Part shown: positions 15,663 to 25,023 of the stretch, one piece after another
Layout: each line of letters starts with the position of its first letter
Numbering within the stretch: the stretch's first letter is position 1
Source: Acinetobacter rongchengensis
Lineage (GTDB): Bacteria; Pseudomonadota; Gammaproteobacteria; Pseudomonadales; Moraxellaceae
Length of the DNA: 64,000 bases
NCBI RefSeq assembly: GCF_003611475.1
Contig: NZ_RAXT01000009.1
Location: 34,640-98,639, forward strand
Direction of reading: 5' to 3'
The notes under the pieces: generated by a model
Database searches by the model: none
The model's input: the letters and a program-made list of their open reading frames with translations, nothing else
What the model was told of the DNA's origin: nothing
Translations under genes and position numbers: made by a program

Positions 15663-18600
15663 TCAGAGATTATCCAGAGTCATTAAACTGGCATTACCAC
15701 CTGCAGCAGCAGTATTAATACTAATTGCACGTTCAATGACTAAGCGTTCGAGTGGGATAGGTTCATTTGAATCATTGAGATGCGTAATTCCAATAATTGC
15801 CCCCGGTCTTTGCGCAATAATACTTTGTAATCGCAGTAAGTTTTTAGCAGAATCATGATGTAGCATAGCATCGAACTTACCTGATTTTAAATCATTGATC
15901 ATGATGAATTGCTGTTGCAGTGTTTTTGGCATACTTTGAATCATTTTAAGCGCAATCGTTGTTTCACTTAAAATACAAACTTTTGCACCCACTGCCAAAA
16001 TTGCATTAAATTGATTTAATAAAGCAGATTCATCATTTGAAATCGCTAAAACATGAGATCTCGCAAGCATTTGATATTGGTTCAATTCACCAGTAGGGCC
16101 TGGAAGTTCATACAATCCAATCGGAGATTGAACGTTTTGTAGTGTATGTTGCGGGTAGTTTTGTTTGGCCCATATTTTAAACTGCTCAAATGCTTCAGGT
16201 AATTTTGGTTCAAACTGCGCCGCAATATTCTTTAAAGTACCAAATGGTTGACTTGGCAATTCACGATGTTGCAATAATTTATATAAATAGATTGGACCGC
16301 CAGCTTTAGGACCAGTACCTGATAATCCTTCACCACCGAAAGGTTGCACGCCAACAACAGCACCAACGATGTTACGGTTAATGTATAAATTACCCACTTC
16401 TGCATGTTGAATCGTGGTTTGAATGGTTTCATCAATACGCGTATGTAAGCCCATGGTTAGGCCATAACCTTTATTATTGATCTGATTTAACAGCTGTTTT
16501 AACTCACCATATTTATAAGTAATGATGTGTAAAACTGGGCCAAAAACTTCACGTTCTAAATCGTTTAAATTTGGAAGTTCGATAAGTGTTGGAACAATAA
16601 AAGTGCCTTTATTTAAGTCACTACTTGGCGTATGTTCAGCAAGTTGATGTACTGGATAACCTTTGCTACGCATTTTTTCAATATGTTTTTCAATATTTTG
16701 CTGTGCTTCCAAGTCAATCACAGGCCCAATATCAGTTTTTAATGCAAATGGATTACCCATTTTCAGTTGTTGCATTGCACCTTTTAACATTTTGATTAAG
16801 CTGGCGGCATTGTCTTCTTGCACACATAAGATACGTAAAGCAGAACAACGTTGACCTGCACTGTCAAAAGCTGAGTTAACCGCATCGATGACCACTTGCT
16901 CTGTCAGTGCAGATGAGTCGACAATCATGGCATTTTGTCCGCCAGTTTCCGCGATTAAAGGAATAGCTTGACCTGTAGGACTGATTCTTTGTGCTAAAGT
17001 TTTTTGCAAAATTTTTGCAACTTCGGTAGAACCTGTAAACATAATGCCTTGAATACGTTCATCTTGGCTTAATTTAGCACCAACCGTTTCACCACGACCT
17101 GGTAGAAGTTGTACAACGGCTTGTGGTACGCCTGCTTCCCATAAGATTTGAATCGCTTGTGCTGCAATTAAAGGCGTTTGTTCCGCTGGTTTTGCAATAA
17201 CGGTATTACCTGCAACCAATGCCGCAGCAACTTGACCTGTAAAAATAGCCAGTGGGAAGTTCCAAGGGCTAATACAAAGAATAGTGCCTAAGGGTTTGAG
17301 TTGCTCATGATCTGAAATATGTTGTACTTGTGATGCATAATAACGTAGGAAATCAACAGCTTCTCTAACTTCAGCGATACCGTTGCTATATGTTTTACCA
17401 CTCTCACGGCAGAGCAGAACCATCAGCTCTTGCATGCGTGATTCCATAATATCTGCTGCTTTTAATAAGACATCTGCACGAAAATCTTTGCCAGTATTTT
17501 TCCAACTTTCGAAAGCTTGATGGGCATTATTCAGTGCTAAATCAACTTGAGCTGCTTCGGCTTCGATTACGTAGCCAACAAGGTCATCGTGATTTGCTGG
17601 ATTACGAATTTCTTGCGTACTTTGCTCAGACAAATCTTGCACATCCAAGTTGTCAACTAAGCTATAACTGTTCCATTGATGTTGTGAATACTGTTGAACA
17701 ATTTGATTCAATTCAAATAATTCAGTGTCATTGGTTAAATCTATACCATGTGAATTTTGGCGAATGCCTTGGTAAAGATCTTGTGGTAATGGAATAGCAG
17801 GGTGCTTTAATCCAATCGCATGCTCTTTTTGTGCTGTCGCTAAGATTTCTTGAACTGGATTTTCAATCAAGTCTTCGATTTTAATATTTTTATCTGCAAT
17901 ACGGTTTACAAAAGATGTATTGGCACCATTTTCCAATAAACGACGGACTAAATAAGCCAATAATGTTTCGTGATTTCCGACTGGGGCATAAATACGGCAA
18001 GGTACGCCTAATTTGTTGTCAGATTTATTTCCAACCACTTGCTCATAAAGCGGTTCACCCATGCCATGTAGGCATTGGAATTCATATTGTCCCGCGTGAT
18101 AGTTGCTTGGGTCTGCAAGTTCATAAATCGTTGCAAGGGTTTGCGCATTATGCGTTGCAAATTGTGGGTAGATATTTTCAGGTGCTGCCAAAAGCTTTTT
18201 AGCACAAGCAATATAAGACAAATCTGTATGAACCTTACGTGTAAACACAGGGTAGTCAGTCATACCATCAATTTGTGCTTTTTTAATTTCACTGTCCCAA
18301 TATGCACCTTTCACTAAACGAATCATTAAACGTTTATTGCTACGTTTAGCAAGGTCTACAATATAATCAACAAGATAGAAACAGCGTTTTTGGTATGCTT
18401 GAATAACGAAACCGATCCCTTTCCAATCTGCAAGTTGAGGTTCAAAGCATAAACGTTCGAGTAATTCTAAAGAAAGTTCTAAACGTTCTGTTTCTTCTGC
18501 ATCGATATTGAGACCAATATCGTAAGTTTTAGCGAGCAAGGCTAAATTTAGAATTTTAGGATAAAGCTCTTGATGTACACGTTCAATTTGAGAACGTTGA

Positions 18601-19424
18601 TAACGTGGATGTAATGCAGAAAGTTTGATGGAAATACCTGGGCCAGAATAGACATCTTTGCCTTCAGAAGCTTTACCAATCGCATGAATTGCTTGAGTAT
18701 AATCCTCAAAATAGCGATCTGCATCATGTTCAGTCAGTGCAGCTTCGCCTAACATATCATAAGAATAGCGGAAACCTTTATCTTCAAGGACTTTGGCATG
18801 ATCCAAAGCTTCTTCAATGGTTTCACCAGTGACGAATTGTTCACCCATCATACGCATTGCGACATCAACCGCTTTACGAATGATGCCCTTACCAGTACGT
18901 GCCAGTAATGAGGTTAAAACACTGGAAAGACTGGTTTGTTTAGGCGTTTCCATGAGCTTACCTGTAAGCATTAAGCCCCAAGCAGCAGCATTTACAAACA
19001 TCAAATTACTTTGACCTAAGTGATCTTTCCAATTGCCTTGGTTAATTTTGTCACGGATCAGTAAGTCACGTGTGGCACTGTCTGGAATACGCAATAAAGC
19101 TTCAGCCAAACACATGAGTGCAATTCCTTCCTGAGAAGAAAGTGAGAACTCTTGTAATAAACCTTGAACAATACCTGCTTTGCCTGATGAGCTTTTACGA
19201 TCGCGTAAACTGTGCGCCAAATTAAATGCAATATCATAAATTTTTTGATTCAAATCTTCATCAATTTGAGTCTGTTCAAGTAAATATTCGACACACTCAG
19301 GCTCAGAACGACGCCAAGCAGTATTGATTGCTACTTCATAATCACTTTTATCTTTAAATTCAGTAATATAATCTAAGCTAGCGGGAGCGAAATCGGTATG
19401 AGGGAAACTTTCAATGCTACTCAT
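15663..19424 (-). CDS. putA: Bifunctional proline dehydrogenase / P5C dehydrogenase PutA
   Basis: A 1253-residue enzyme that oxidises proline to glutamate in two steps, passing electrons from FAD to quinones and then using NAD+. The proline dehydrogenase barrel occupies roughly residues 180-500 (IKLSALHPRYQRSQ, LMIRLVKGAYWDSEIKKAQ, NAQTLATIYELADP). The aldehyde dehydrogenase part spans about 600-1060 with ETGGQNAMIV and the catalytic Cys in SAGQRCSAL near 860. The C-terminal region ends GGNASLMTL. It lacks the ribbon-helix-helix DNA-binding head present in the 1320-residue E. coli protein, so it cannot self-regulate in that way; the Lrp-type gene divergent from it is the likely regulator. AGGATG precedes the start. 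Confidence 0.95.
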   Translation of the reverse strand: MSSIESFPHTDFAPASLDYITEFKDKSDYEVAINTAWRRSEPECVEYLLEQTQIDEDLNQKIYDIAFNLAHSLRDRKSSSGKAGIVQGLLQEFSLSSQEGIALMCLAEALLRIPDSATRDLLIRDKINQGNWKDHLGQSNLMFVNAAAWGLMLTGKLMETPKQTSLSSVLTSLLARTGKGIIRKAVDVAMRMMGEQFVTGETIEEALDHAKVLEDKGFRYSYDMLGEAALTEHDADRYFEDYTQAIHAIGKASEGKDVYSGPGISIKLSALHPRYQRSQIERVHQELYPKILNLALLAKTYDIGLNIDAEETERLELSLELLERLCFEPQLADWKGIGFVIQAYQKRCFYLVDYIVDLAKRSNKRLMIRLVKGAYWDSEIKKAQIDGMTDYPVFTRKVHTDLSYIACAKKLLAAPENIYPQFATHNAQTLATIYELADPSNYHAGQYEFQCLHGMGEPLYEQVVGNKSDNKLGVPCRIYAPVGNHETLLAYLVRRLLENGANTSFVNRIADKNIKIEDLIENPVQEILATAQKEHAIGLKHPAIPLPQDLYQGIRQNSHGIDLTNDTELFELNQIVQQYSQHQWNSYSLVDNLDVQDLSEQSTQEIRNPANHDDLVGYVIEAEAAQVDLALNNAHQAFESWKNTGKDFRADVLLKAADIMESRMQELMVLLCRESGKTYSNGIAEVREAVDFLRYYASQVQHISDHEQLKPLGTILCISPWNFPLAIFTGQVAAALVAGNTVIAKPAEQTPLIAAQAIQILWEAGVPQAVVQLLPGRGETVGAKLSQDERIQGIMFTGSTEVAKILQKTLAQRISPTGQAIPLIAETGGQNAMIVDSSALTEQVVIDAVNSAFDSAGQRCSALRILCVQEDNAASLIKMLKGAMQQLKMGNPFALKTDIGPVIDLEAQQNIEKHIEKMRSKGYPVHQLAEHTPSSDLNKGTFIVPTLIELPNLNDLEREVFGPVLHIITYKYGELKQLLNQINNKGYGLTMGLHTRIDETIQTTIQHAEVGNLYINRNIVGAVVGVQPFGGEGLSGTGPKAGGPIYLYKLLQHRELPSQPFGTLKNIAAQFEPKLPEAFEQFKIWAKQNYPQHTLQNVQSPIGLYELPGPTGELNQYQMLARSHVLAISNDESALLNQFNAILAVGAKVCILSETTIALKMIQSMPKTLQQQFIMINDLKSGKFDAMLHHDSAKNLLRLQSIIAQRPGAIIGITHLNDSNEPIPLERLVIERAISINTAAAGGNASLMTLDNL

Positions 19425-19545
19425 GTCAACATCCTGTGACTTGTTAAAACTTTTAGTTGAACTTACAACTTTATATAATTTATGATTACAGAATCATTGA
19501 CGAATAACTCACTATAATTTTCGTATTTTTTAGAGAATAATTCAG

Positions 19546-20034
19546 ATGAATAGCGATATTTTAAGCCTTGACCGTATAGATATTAAGATTCTCGATATCT
19601 TGCAAAAAGATGGACGTATTTCCAATATTAAACTTGCAGAAGCAGTAAATCTGTCACCGACTGCGGCTTTGGCAAGAGTGCAGAAATTGGGCAATGAAGG
19701 CTTTATTCTCGGTTATGAAGCTAAGCTCAATTATGAGAAGTTAAATTCGAATTTTGTGGTCTTTGTGGAAATTCTTTTAGACAAAACCACACCCAATGTT
19801 TTAGATGAGTTTTCATATGCTGTGGTGCAATATCCAGAAATTATGGCATGTCATATGATTAGTGGGGGATTTGATTTTTTAGTGAAAATTCGCTGTAAAA
19901 ATATGGAAGAATTTCGACGCATTTCAGGTCAGATTTTATGGCAATTGCCAGGTGTGAAAGAAACACGAAGCTATCCAGTGATGGAAGTCATTAAAGACAG
20001 TTCTCAGATTTATTTGAATAATAAGATTAAATAA
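19546..20034 (+). CDS. Lrp/AsnC-family regulator, probable put regulator
   Basis: A 162-residue Lrp/AsnC protein. An N-terminal helix-turn-helix (DGRISNIKLAEAVNLSPTAA, residues about 25-44) is followed by the RAM ligand-binding domain. It is divergent from putA, 121 bases apart, and convergent with putP, so it sits in the middle of the proline genes. By analogy with PutR and BkdR-type activators it probably senses proline and activates putA. A weak AGAGAAT site precedes ATG. The ligand is inference. Confidence 0.85.
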   Translation: MNSDILSLDRIDIKILDILQKDGRISNIKLAEAVNLSPTAALARVQKLGNEGFILGYEAKLNYEKLNSNFVVFVEILLDKTTPNVLDEFSYAVVQYPEIMACHMISGGFDFLVKIRCKNMEEFRRISGQILWQLPGVKETRSYPVMEVIKDSSQIYLNNKIK

Positions 20035-20105
20035 GGGATGGAAATATTTTGCTGATGTAGCCGTAATCGCACTGTTTAGAGATTCTATTTTCAATATACA
20101 AAATT

Positions 20106-20125
20106 AAAGGGGCTTGCGCCCCTTT
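20106..20125. terminator. Terminator hairpin between the lrp-type gene and putP
   Basis: AAAGGGGC at 20106-20113 pairs with GCCCCTTT at 20118-20125 around a 4-base loop. It lies between two convergent genes and can serve both, though the T-runs are short. Confidence 0.65.
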
Positions 20126-20166
20126 AAAATGTATACCTTCGTCATTTGAATAAGTTTTACAGCAAC

Positions 20167-21666
20167 TTAATTCATTTCACGATCATAGATTTGTTCAGCT
20201 TTGTCAAAGCGATCTACAACATCTTTTTGAGGCGTTTTATCCATCAAACTTACTACGACGATGCTGATAAACGATAGGATGAAGCCAGGTACGATTTCAT
20301 ATAAACCTGTATCTGCCATGGTATTTTTCCAAAGGATGACCGTTACAGCACCGACGATCATACCGACCAAAGCACCATTTAGCGTCATACGCTTCCAGAA
20401 TACTGAAAGAATAATCAATGGACCAAATGCAGCACCGAAACCAGCCCATGCATAAGAAACCAGACCAAGTACTTTACTTTCAGGGTTCATCGCTAACAAA
20501 ATCGCCAATACAGCAATCGCTAATACCATGAAACGGCCAACCCAAACCAATTCCTTTTGAGAAGCATTTTTGCGGATGAAAGCTTTGTATAAGTCTTCAG
20601 TGAGCGCACTTGAACAAACCAAAAGTTGACAGCTGAGCGTACTCATCACCGCTGCAAGAATCGCTGCTAAAATTACACCTGCAACCCATGGATTAAATAA
20701 AACTTTGGTTAATTCCATAAATACGGTTTCAGGGTTTTTCGCGACAATTGCTGCTGCAGGAATATCAGGATTCGCTTGGAAATATGCGATACCGACATAC
20801 CCTACAGCAACTGCACCTGCTAAGCATAGAATCATCCAAGCCATACCAATACGACGTGCATTTGGAATAGACTTAACCGAATCTGCAGCCATGAAGCGTA
20901 CTAAAATGTGTGGCTGACCGAAATAGCCCAAACCCCAAGCCATTGACGAAATAATTGCGAGCGCACTCACTCCAGTAAACATACTCGATGCATGAGGACG
21001 TGCTGTTTCAATCAATTGGTTGACCTGCTGAAGATCACCGATCGCCAAGAAGGTCATAATGGGTGCAAGTAAAAGCGCAAAAATCATTAAGCCAGCTTGG
21101 AAAGTATCTGTCCAACTAATGGCTAAGAAACCGCCAATACATACGTAACTCATCGTTGCAATGGCACTAACCCATAAGGCAGTGGTGTAATCCATAGCAA
21201 AAATACTTTCGAATAAACGTGCACCTGCAACCATACCCGATGCGCAGTAAATACCGAAGAATATTAAAATGACCAATGCTGAAATAATACGAAGCACTTT
21301 CTTTTTATCACCAAAACGGCTGGTGAAATAATCGGGTAAGGTCAATGCATTGTTTTGAACTTCAGTGTGAACACGTAAACGTCCTGCAACTAAGTACCAG
21401 TTTAACCATGCACCAATGATTAAACCTATTGCAATCCATGATTCAGATAGCCCAGTGAGATAAATTGCACCTGGCAACCCCATGAGTAGCCATCCACTCA
21501 TGTCTGAAGCACCTGCTGAAAGTGCAGTTACAAAGCTACCTAAGCTTCGACCACCCAAAATATAATCTGAGAAATCTGTGGTTCTTTTATATGCATACAA
21601 TCCAATACAAACCATTGCAATAATATAAAAAATAAAAGTAACCACTGTGGGGTTAAGTGAATCCAT
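20167..21666 (-). CDS. putP: Sodium/proline symporter PutP
   Basis: A 499-residue inner-membrane transporter of the SSS family with about thirteen membrane segments; E. coli PutP has 502 residues. The characteristic GASDMSGWLLMGLPGA stands near residue 50, and LVCSSALTEDLYKAF near residue 340. Start 21666 (MDSLNPTVV) is preferred because AAAGGA lies 7 bases upstream; an in-frame start at 21699 adds eleven residues with no support. It supplies proline for PutA encoded nearby. It has its own promoter region shared with aspA, where a 24-base imperfect palindrome lies. Confidence 0.93.
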   Translation of the reverse strand: MDSLNPTVVTFIFYIIAMVCIGLYAYKRTTDFSDYILGGRSLGSFVTALSAGASDMSGWLLMGLPGAIYLTGLSESWIAIGLIIGAWLNWYLVAGRLRVHTEVQNNALTLPDYFTSRFGDKKKVLRIISALVILIFFGIYCASGMVAGARLFESIFAMDYTTALWVSAIATMSYVCIGGFLAISWTDTFQAGLMIFALLLAPIMTFLAIGDLQQVNQLIETARPHASSMFTGVSALAIISSMAWGLGYFGQPHILVRFMAADSVKSIPNARRIGMAWMILCLAGAVAVGYVGIAYFQANPDIPAAAIVAKNPETVFMELTKVLFNPWVAGVILAAILAAVMSTLSCQLLVCSSALTEDLYKAFIRKNASQKELVWVGRFMVLAIAVLAILLAMNPESKVLGLVSYAWAGFGAAFGPLIILSVFWKRMTLNGALVGMIVGAVTVILWKNTMADTGLYEIVPGFILSFISIVVVSLMDKTPQKDVVDRFDKAEQIYDREMN

Positions 21667-22029
21667 AATCAATCCTTTTCCATTTGGGACATTATCCAAG
21701 TATTATTTTTTTATAGCTACACATTTACGTGCAGATTCTTCCATAGAATTAAAAAAAATCGCTGTATTTTTTATAAGGTGATTATGAGAGTATTCTGTAT
21801 CTGAATGTACATTTGGATACAATTCAAAATTTAGCCAAGTAAGACGATTTTTTAATCAGATAAAATTTTGGTTAAATATTAGCTTTACACAAAGTTACAA
21901 ACAGTACATGTATTAATATTCTTATAAGAAATTTTATCGAAAAGATGTATTTTGCTAATACAGAAAGCACAGAAAAGGAATATGATTTAGCTATTGCACA
22001 TATACAGTGCATTATAAGAGTAAAAGTCA
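21667..22029. other. Shared putP/aspA promoter region
   Basis: About 360 AT-rich bases between divergent putP and aspA. The only clear element is the imperfect palindrome at 21797-21820. No ORF with a ribosome site and no hairpin terminator were found. Confidence 0.5.
21797..21820. promoter_or_regulatory. Imperfect 24-base palindrome, candidate operator
   Basis: GTATC at 21797-21801 mirrors GATAC at 21816-21820 and the centre AATGTACATT is a perfect 10-base palindrome; only two symmetric positions fail. It lies 131 bases from the putP start and 210 from aspA. It could bind the nearby Lrp-type protein or a global regulator; this is a guess from position. Confidence 0.4.
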
Positions 22030-23487
22030 ATGGAAATAGAAACGGTTCAAGCGGATACCATAAGAATAGAAAAAGATTTACTTGGTGCAAAAGAAGTACC
22101 ATTAAATAGTTACTACGGTATACACACATTAAGGGCGTTAGAAAATTTTAAAATTTCTAAACATACGGTTGGAGAGCAAAGCTTTTTTATTCGTGCATTG
22201 GCTCAAGTAAAAAAAGCTTCTGCACAAACCAATCAACAATTTAATCAGATTTCGGAACAAACCAGCCTGGCGATACAAAATGCCTGTGATCAATTGATTC
22301 AAAATCCTGAACAATGGCGTGAGTCCTTTCCATCGGATGTGTTTCAAGGTGGTGCGGGCACTTCGATCAATATGAATGCCAATGAAGTCATTGCGAATAT
22401 TGCTCTAGAATCTCTTGGATATGCAAAAGGTCGTTACGACATTATTCATCCCAACGATCATGTGAATAAATCACAATCGACCAATGATGTTTATCCAACA
22501 GCTTTGCGTTTAGCGACTTATTATTCACTCGATCTACTTTTTGAGAAAATAAATCATTTAATCCATTCACTGCTGATTAAATCGACAGAATTCCAATTTG
22601 TTTTAAAAATGGGACGTACTCAATTACAAGATGCAGTACCGATGACTTTAGGACAAGAGTTTCATGCTTTTGCAACATTATTAAAAGAAGACGTACGCTT
22701 AATTAGAAAAACAAGAGAACTTTTATTAGAAATTAATTTAGGTGCTACGGCAATTGGTACAGGTGTAAATACACCACATGGTTATGCCACACAAGTAAAT
22801 GAGAATCTTAAAACAATCACAGGTTTAAATTTAATCGGTGCGGAAGATTATGTTGAAGCAACCAGTGATTGTGGCGTATTTATTTTACTTTCGAGTACTT
22901 TAAAACGATTGGCAGTTAAACTTTCTAAAATTTGTAATGATTTACGCTTACTCAGTTCTGGACCACGTACAGGTTTATGGGAAATTCGTTTACCAGAATT
23001 ACAAGCGGGTTCATCAATCATGCCTGCAAAAGTCAATCCTGTGATTCCAGAAGTGGTCAATCAAATTGCATTTAAAGTGATTGGGAATGATCTGACGATT
23101 ACTTTTGCAGCAGAAGCAGGGCAATTACAACTGAATGTTATGGAACCAGTGATTGCAGTTTCACTTAATGAATCTATTGAATTATTGGTTAATGGTATTC
23201 AAACTTTGGATGAAAAATGTATCCAAGGTGTAGTGGCGAATGAAAAAACATGTTACGACGCAGTAATGCGAAGTGTCGGCATTATCACTTTACTTGATCC
23301 TATTTTAGGTCATGCGAAATGTGATGAAATCGGTAAGTTATGTATTGCTGAAAATAAAACGATTCAAGAAGTGGTACTTGAGCAAAAATTATTGACTCAA
23401 GAGCAACTGGATACAATCTTCTCATTTGAGAATATGATTTCAGAAATTGCAGTGCAACCTTATGAAGAAGTTGAGAAAGCAGGCTAA
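22030..23487 (+). CDS. aspA: Aspartate ammonia-lyase AspA
   Basis: A 485-residue cytosolic enzyme of the fumarase/aspartase superfamily that converts L-aspartate to fumarate and ammonia. The signature GSSIMPAKVNP is at about residues 326-336, with TSINMNANEVIANIA near 113 and HPNDHVNKSQSTND near 140, all typical of AspA. The length is close to the E. coli protein (478). The ribosome site is weak. Together with put genes it would feed amino-acid carbon to the TCA cycle. It is followed by two terminator-like hairpins. Confidence 0.93.
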   Translation: MEIETVQADTIRIEKDLLGAKEVPLNSYYGIHTLRALENFKISKHTVGEQSFFIRALAQVKKASAQTNQQFNQISEQTSLAIQNACDQLIQNPEQWRESFPSDVFQGGAGTSINMNANEVIANIALESLGYAKGRYDIIHPNDHVNKSQSTNDVYPTALRLATYYSLDLLFEKINHLIHSLLIKSTEFQFVLKMGRTQLQDAVPMTLGQEFHAFATLLKEDVRLIRKTRELLLEINLGATAIGTGVNTPHGYATQVNENLKTITGLNLIGAEDYVEATSDCGVFILLSSTLKRLAVKLSKICNDLRLLSSGPRTGLWEIRLPELQAGSSIMPAKVNPVIPEVVNQIAFKVIGNDLTITFAAEAGQLQLNVMEPVIAVSLNESIELLVNGIQTLDEKCIQGVVANEKTCYDAVMRSVGIITLLDPILGHAKCDEIGKLCIAENKTIQEVVLEQKLLTQEQLDTIFSFENMISEIAVQPYEEVEKAG

Positions 23488-23497
23488 TTCAGTTTTT

Positions 23498-23572
23498 AAA
23501 CTTAGTATTTGATATACCAAGCTAAGTTTTTTAAATCGTATCTGACTCGGATTTAAAAAATCCGAGTTTTTT
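23498..23572 (+). terminator. Tandem terminators after aspA
   Basis: The first hairpin pairs AAACTTAG at 23498-23505 with CTAAGTTT at 23522-23529, followed by T residues. The second pairs ACTCGGATTT at 23545-23554 with AAATCCGAGT at 23558-23567, followed by TTTTT. The second is the stronger. Confidence 0.78.
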
Positions 23573-23751
23573 ATGAGATATTTATTCTACATCATTGTTT
23601 CTTTAATGTGTGGGTTGAGAAGAAGCAATCAACGTTTTGGAATGAGCATTATCAATCGTCATCAAAATAAAAAAGATTAACAAAATCATGTTGGCTAAGT
23701 TGTTTTAGTTATGATATCACTTTGTTAATACAATAAATTTGGAGAATAACA

Positions 23752-24195
23752 ATGCACCCAACCATTGAAACCCAAATGCTGATCCGCAAACCTATTGCCG
23801 AAGTATTTCAAGCTTTTATTGATCCAGAGATTAGTTCGCAATTTTGGTTTGATTCTTCAACGGGGAAACTTGAACAAGGTAAAACGGTACAATGGACATG
23901 GTCTAAATATCAAGTGAGTACCCAGGTTAAGGTATTAACAATTATAGAAAATAAACAGATCCAAATTGTATGGGGCGATCCAAAATCTACAGTCGATTTT
24001 ATTTTTGAAGAAGTCAGTCCAAACACAACGTATTTGCGTATTCGAAATTATGATATTCCATTACAAGGTGCAGAATTGATCAAATTTATCATCGATGCAA
24101 CAGGTGGCTTTACAACGGTTGTTGATAACTTAAAAGCTTATCTTGAGCACGGTTTAAAATTAAATTTAATTGAGGATAAGTTTCCGCCATTTTAA
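23752..24195 (+). CDS. SRPBCC/AHSA1-like domain protein
   Basis: A 147-residue protein of the START-like/AHSA1 family. It begins TIETQMLIRKPIAEVFQAF and contains FWFDSSTGKLEQGKTVQWTW, both typical of the hydrophobic-cavity fold that binds lipids or other small molecules. Function is not known for most bacterial members. GGAG precedes ATG at 23752. It is a single gene between aspA and a convergent LRAT-domain gene. Confidence 0.78.
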   Translation: MHPTIETQMLIRKPIAEVFQAFIDPEISSQFWFDSSTGKLEQGKTVQWTWSKYQVSTQVKVLTIIENKQIQIVWGDPKSTVDFIFEEVSPNTTYLRIRNYDIPLQGAELIKFIIDATGGFTTVVDNLKAYLEHGLKLNLIEDKFPPF

Positions 24196-24297
24196 AAAAT
24201 ATTTTAATTTTACGATTTTAAAACGACCTCAAAATCATTTAATCAGTTGAGCTTTGAAATTATAAAATGGTTTTGAACGTAACTTATTGCGAGGTCA

Positions 24298-24834
24298 TTA
24301 TTTCTTAACTTGTTGTTCTTTCAAGGATAAATAAGTGGGTAGTTTTAACTTGGCCTGCGCTCTGAGTTTCATTTTGATATAGAGAACTAATGCAAAACAG
24401 GTCGTTGCAATGGTTAAAAATAAACCATTCATATAGGTCATAATCGAACTGATATAACCAATTGTGGTTAAACGATTCATCATTTTGACCACTTGAGGGC
24501 TACTTTCTATATCGGTAATGGCCCAACTGCATAAATGTTCACAATTGTTAATAATCAAGTGATAGTTATTTTCATGCATACGTAAACGCATACGACGTAC
24601 AATATGACGACCTTTATATTTAGGTGAATCATAATGGCGGATTGTAATGCTTTTACCATGTGAAAATTTTGCTAATGATGTCACTTCGATTGGGCGTTTT
24701 TTGAAAAGATGTGCAAAGCCTGAATAATGAATGACTCGACCTTTTCCTGCATAGATTCCATGATGGCTATAACCAAAATGTTTAACGATGAGATGAGCAC
24801 CTAAAGGATAATGATATAAGCGTTTTTTCAGCAT
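24298..24834 (-). CDS. LRAT-domain (NlpC/P60-like) membrane protein
   Basis: A 178-residue protein with an LRAT-type papain-like domain. The circularly permuted catalytic set is visible: His25 in SHHGIYAG, a second His in RVIHYSGF near 36 and Cys98 in NNCEHLCSW, matching the NCEHF box of LRAT/HRASLS proteins. A hydrophobic stretch of about 30 residues (MTYMNGLFLTIATTCFALVL) near 132-155 is a membrane anchor, followed by a basic tail. Family members are acyltransferases or phospholipases acting on lipids at membranes. The gene is alone, between SRPBCC and a phosphodiester glycosidase gene; bacterial LRAT proteins of this size are little studied. Confidence 0.75.
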   Translation of the reverse strand: MLKKRLYHYPLGAHLIVKHFGYSHHGIYAGKGRVIHYSGFAHLFKKRPIEVTSLAKFSHGKSITIRHYDSPKYKGRHIVRRMRLRMHENNYHLIINNCEHLCSWAITDIESSPQVVKMMNRLTTIGYISSIMTYMNGLFLTIATTCFALVLYIKMKLRAQAKLKLPTYLSLKEQQVKK

Positions 24835-25023
24835 CTTTCACTCAGTTCAAATAAAGTATACATATGTATTTAATTGAAAGGATAAAATCATTATAGTCAA
24901 GCCAAGGGAATATGGTAGTAGTAAAACTGATAATTCAGTAAAGAATTGCATCTAAAATGATCAGTAATTTTCATTATGGTCTACTATATATTGCGTAATA
25001 GACAAAAATTGCTTAAGTCAGCT

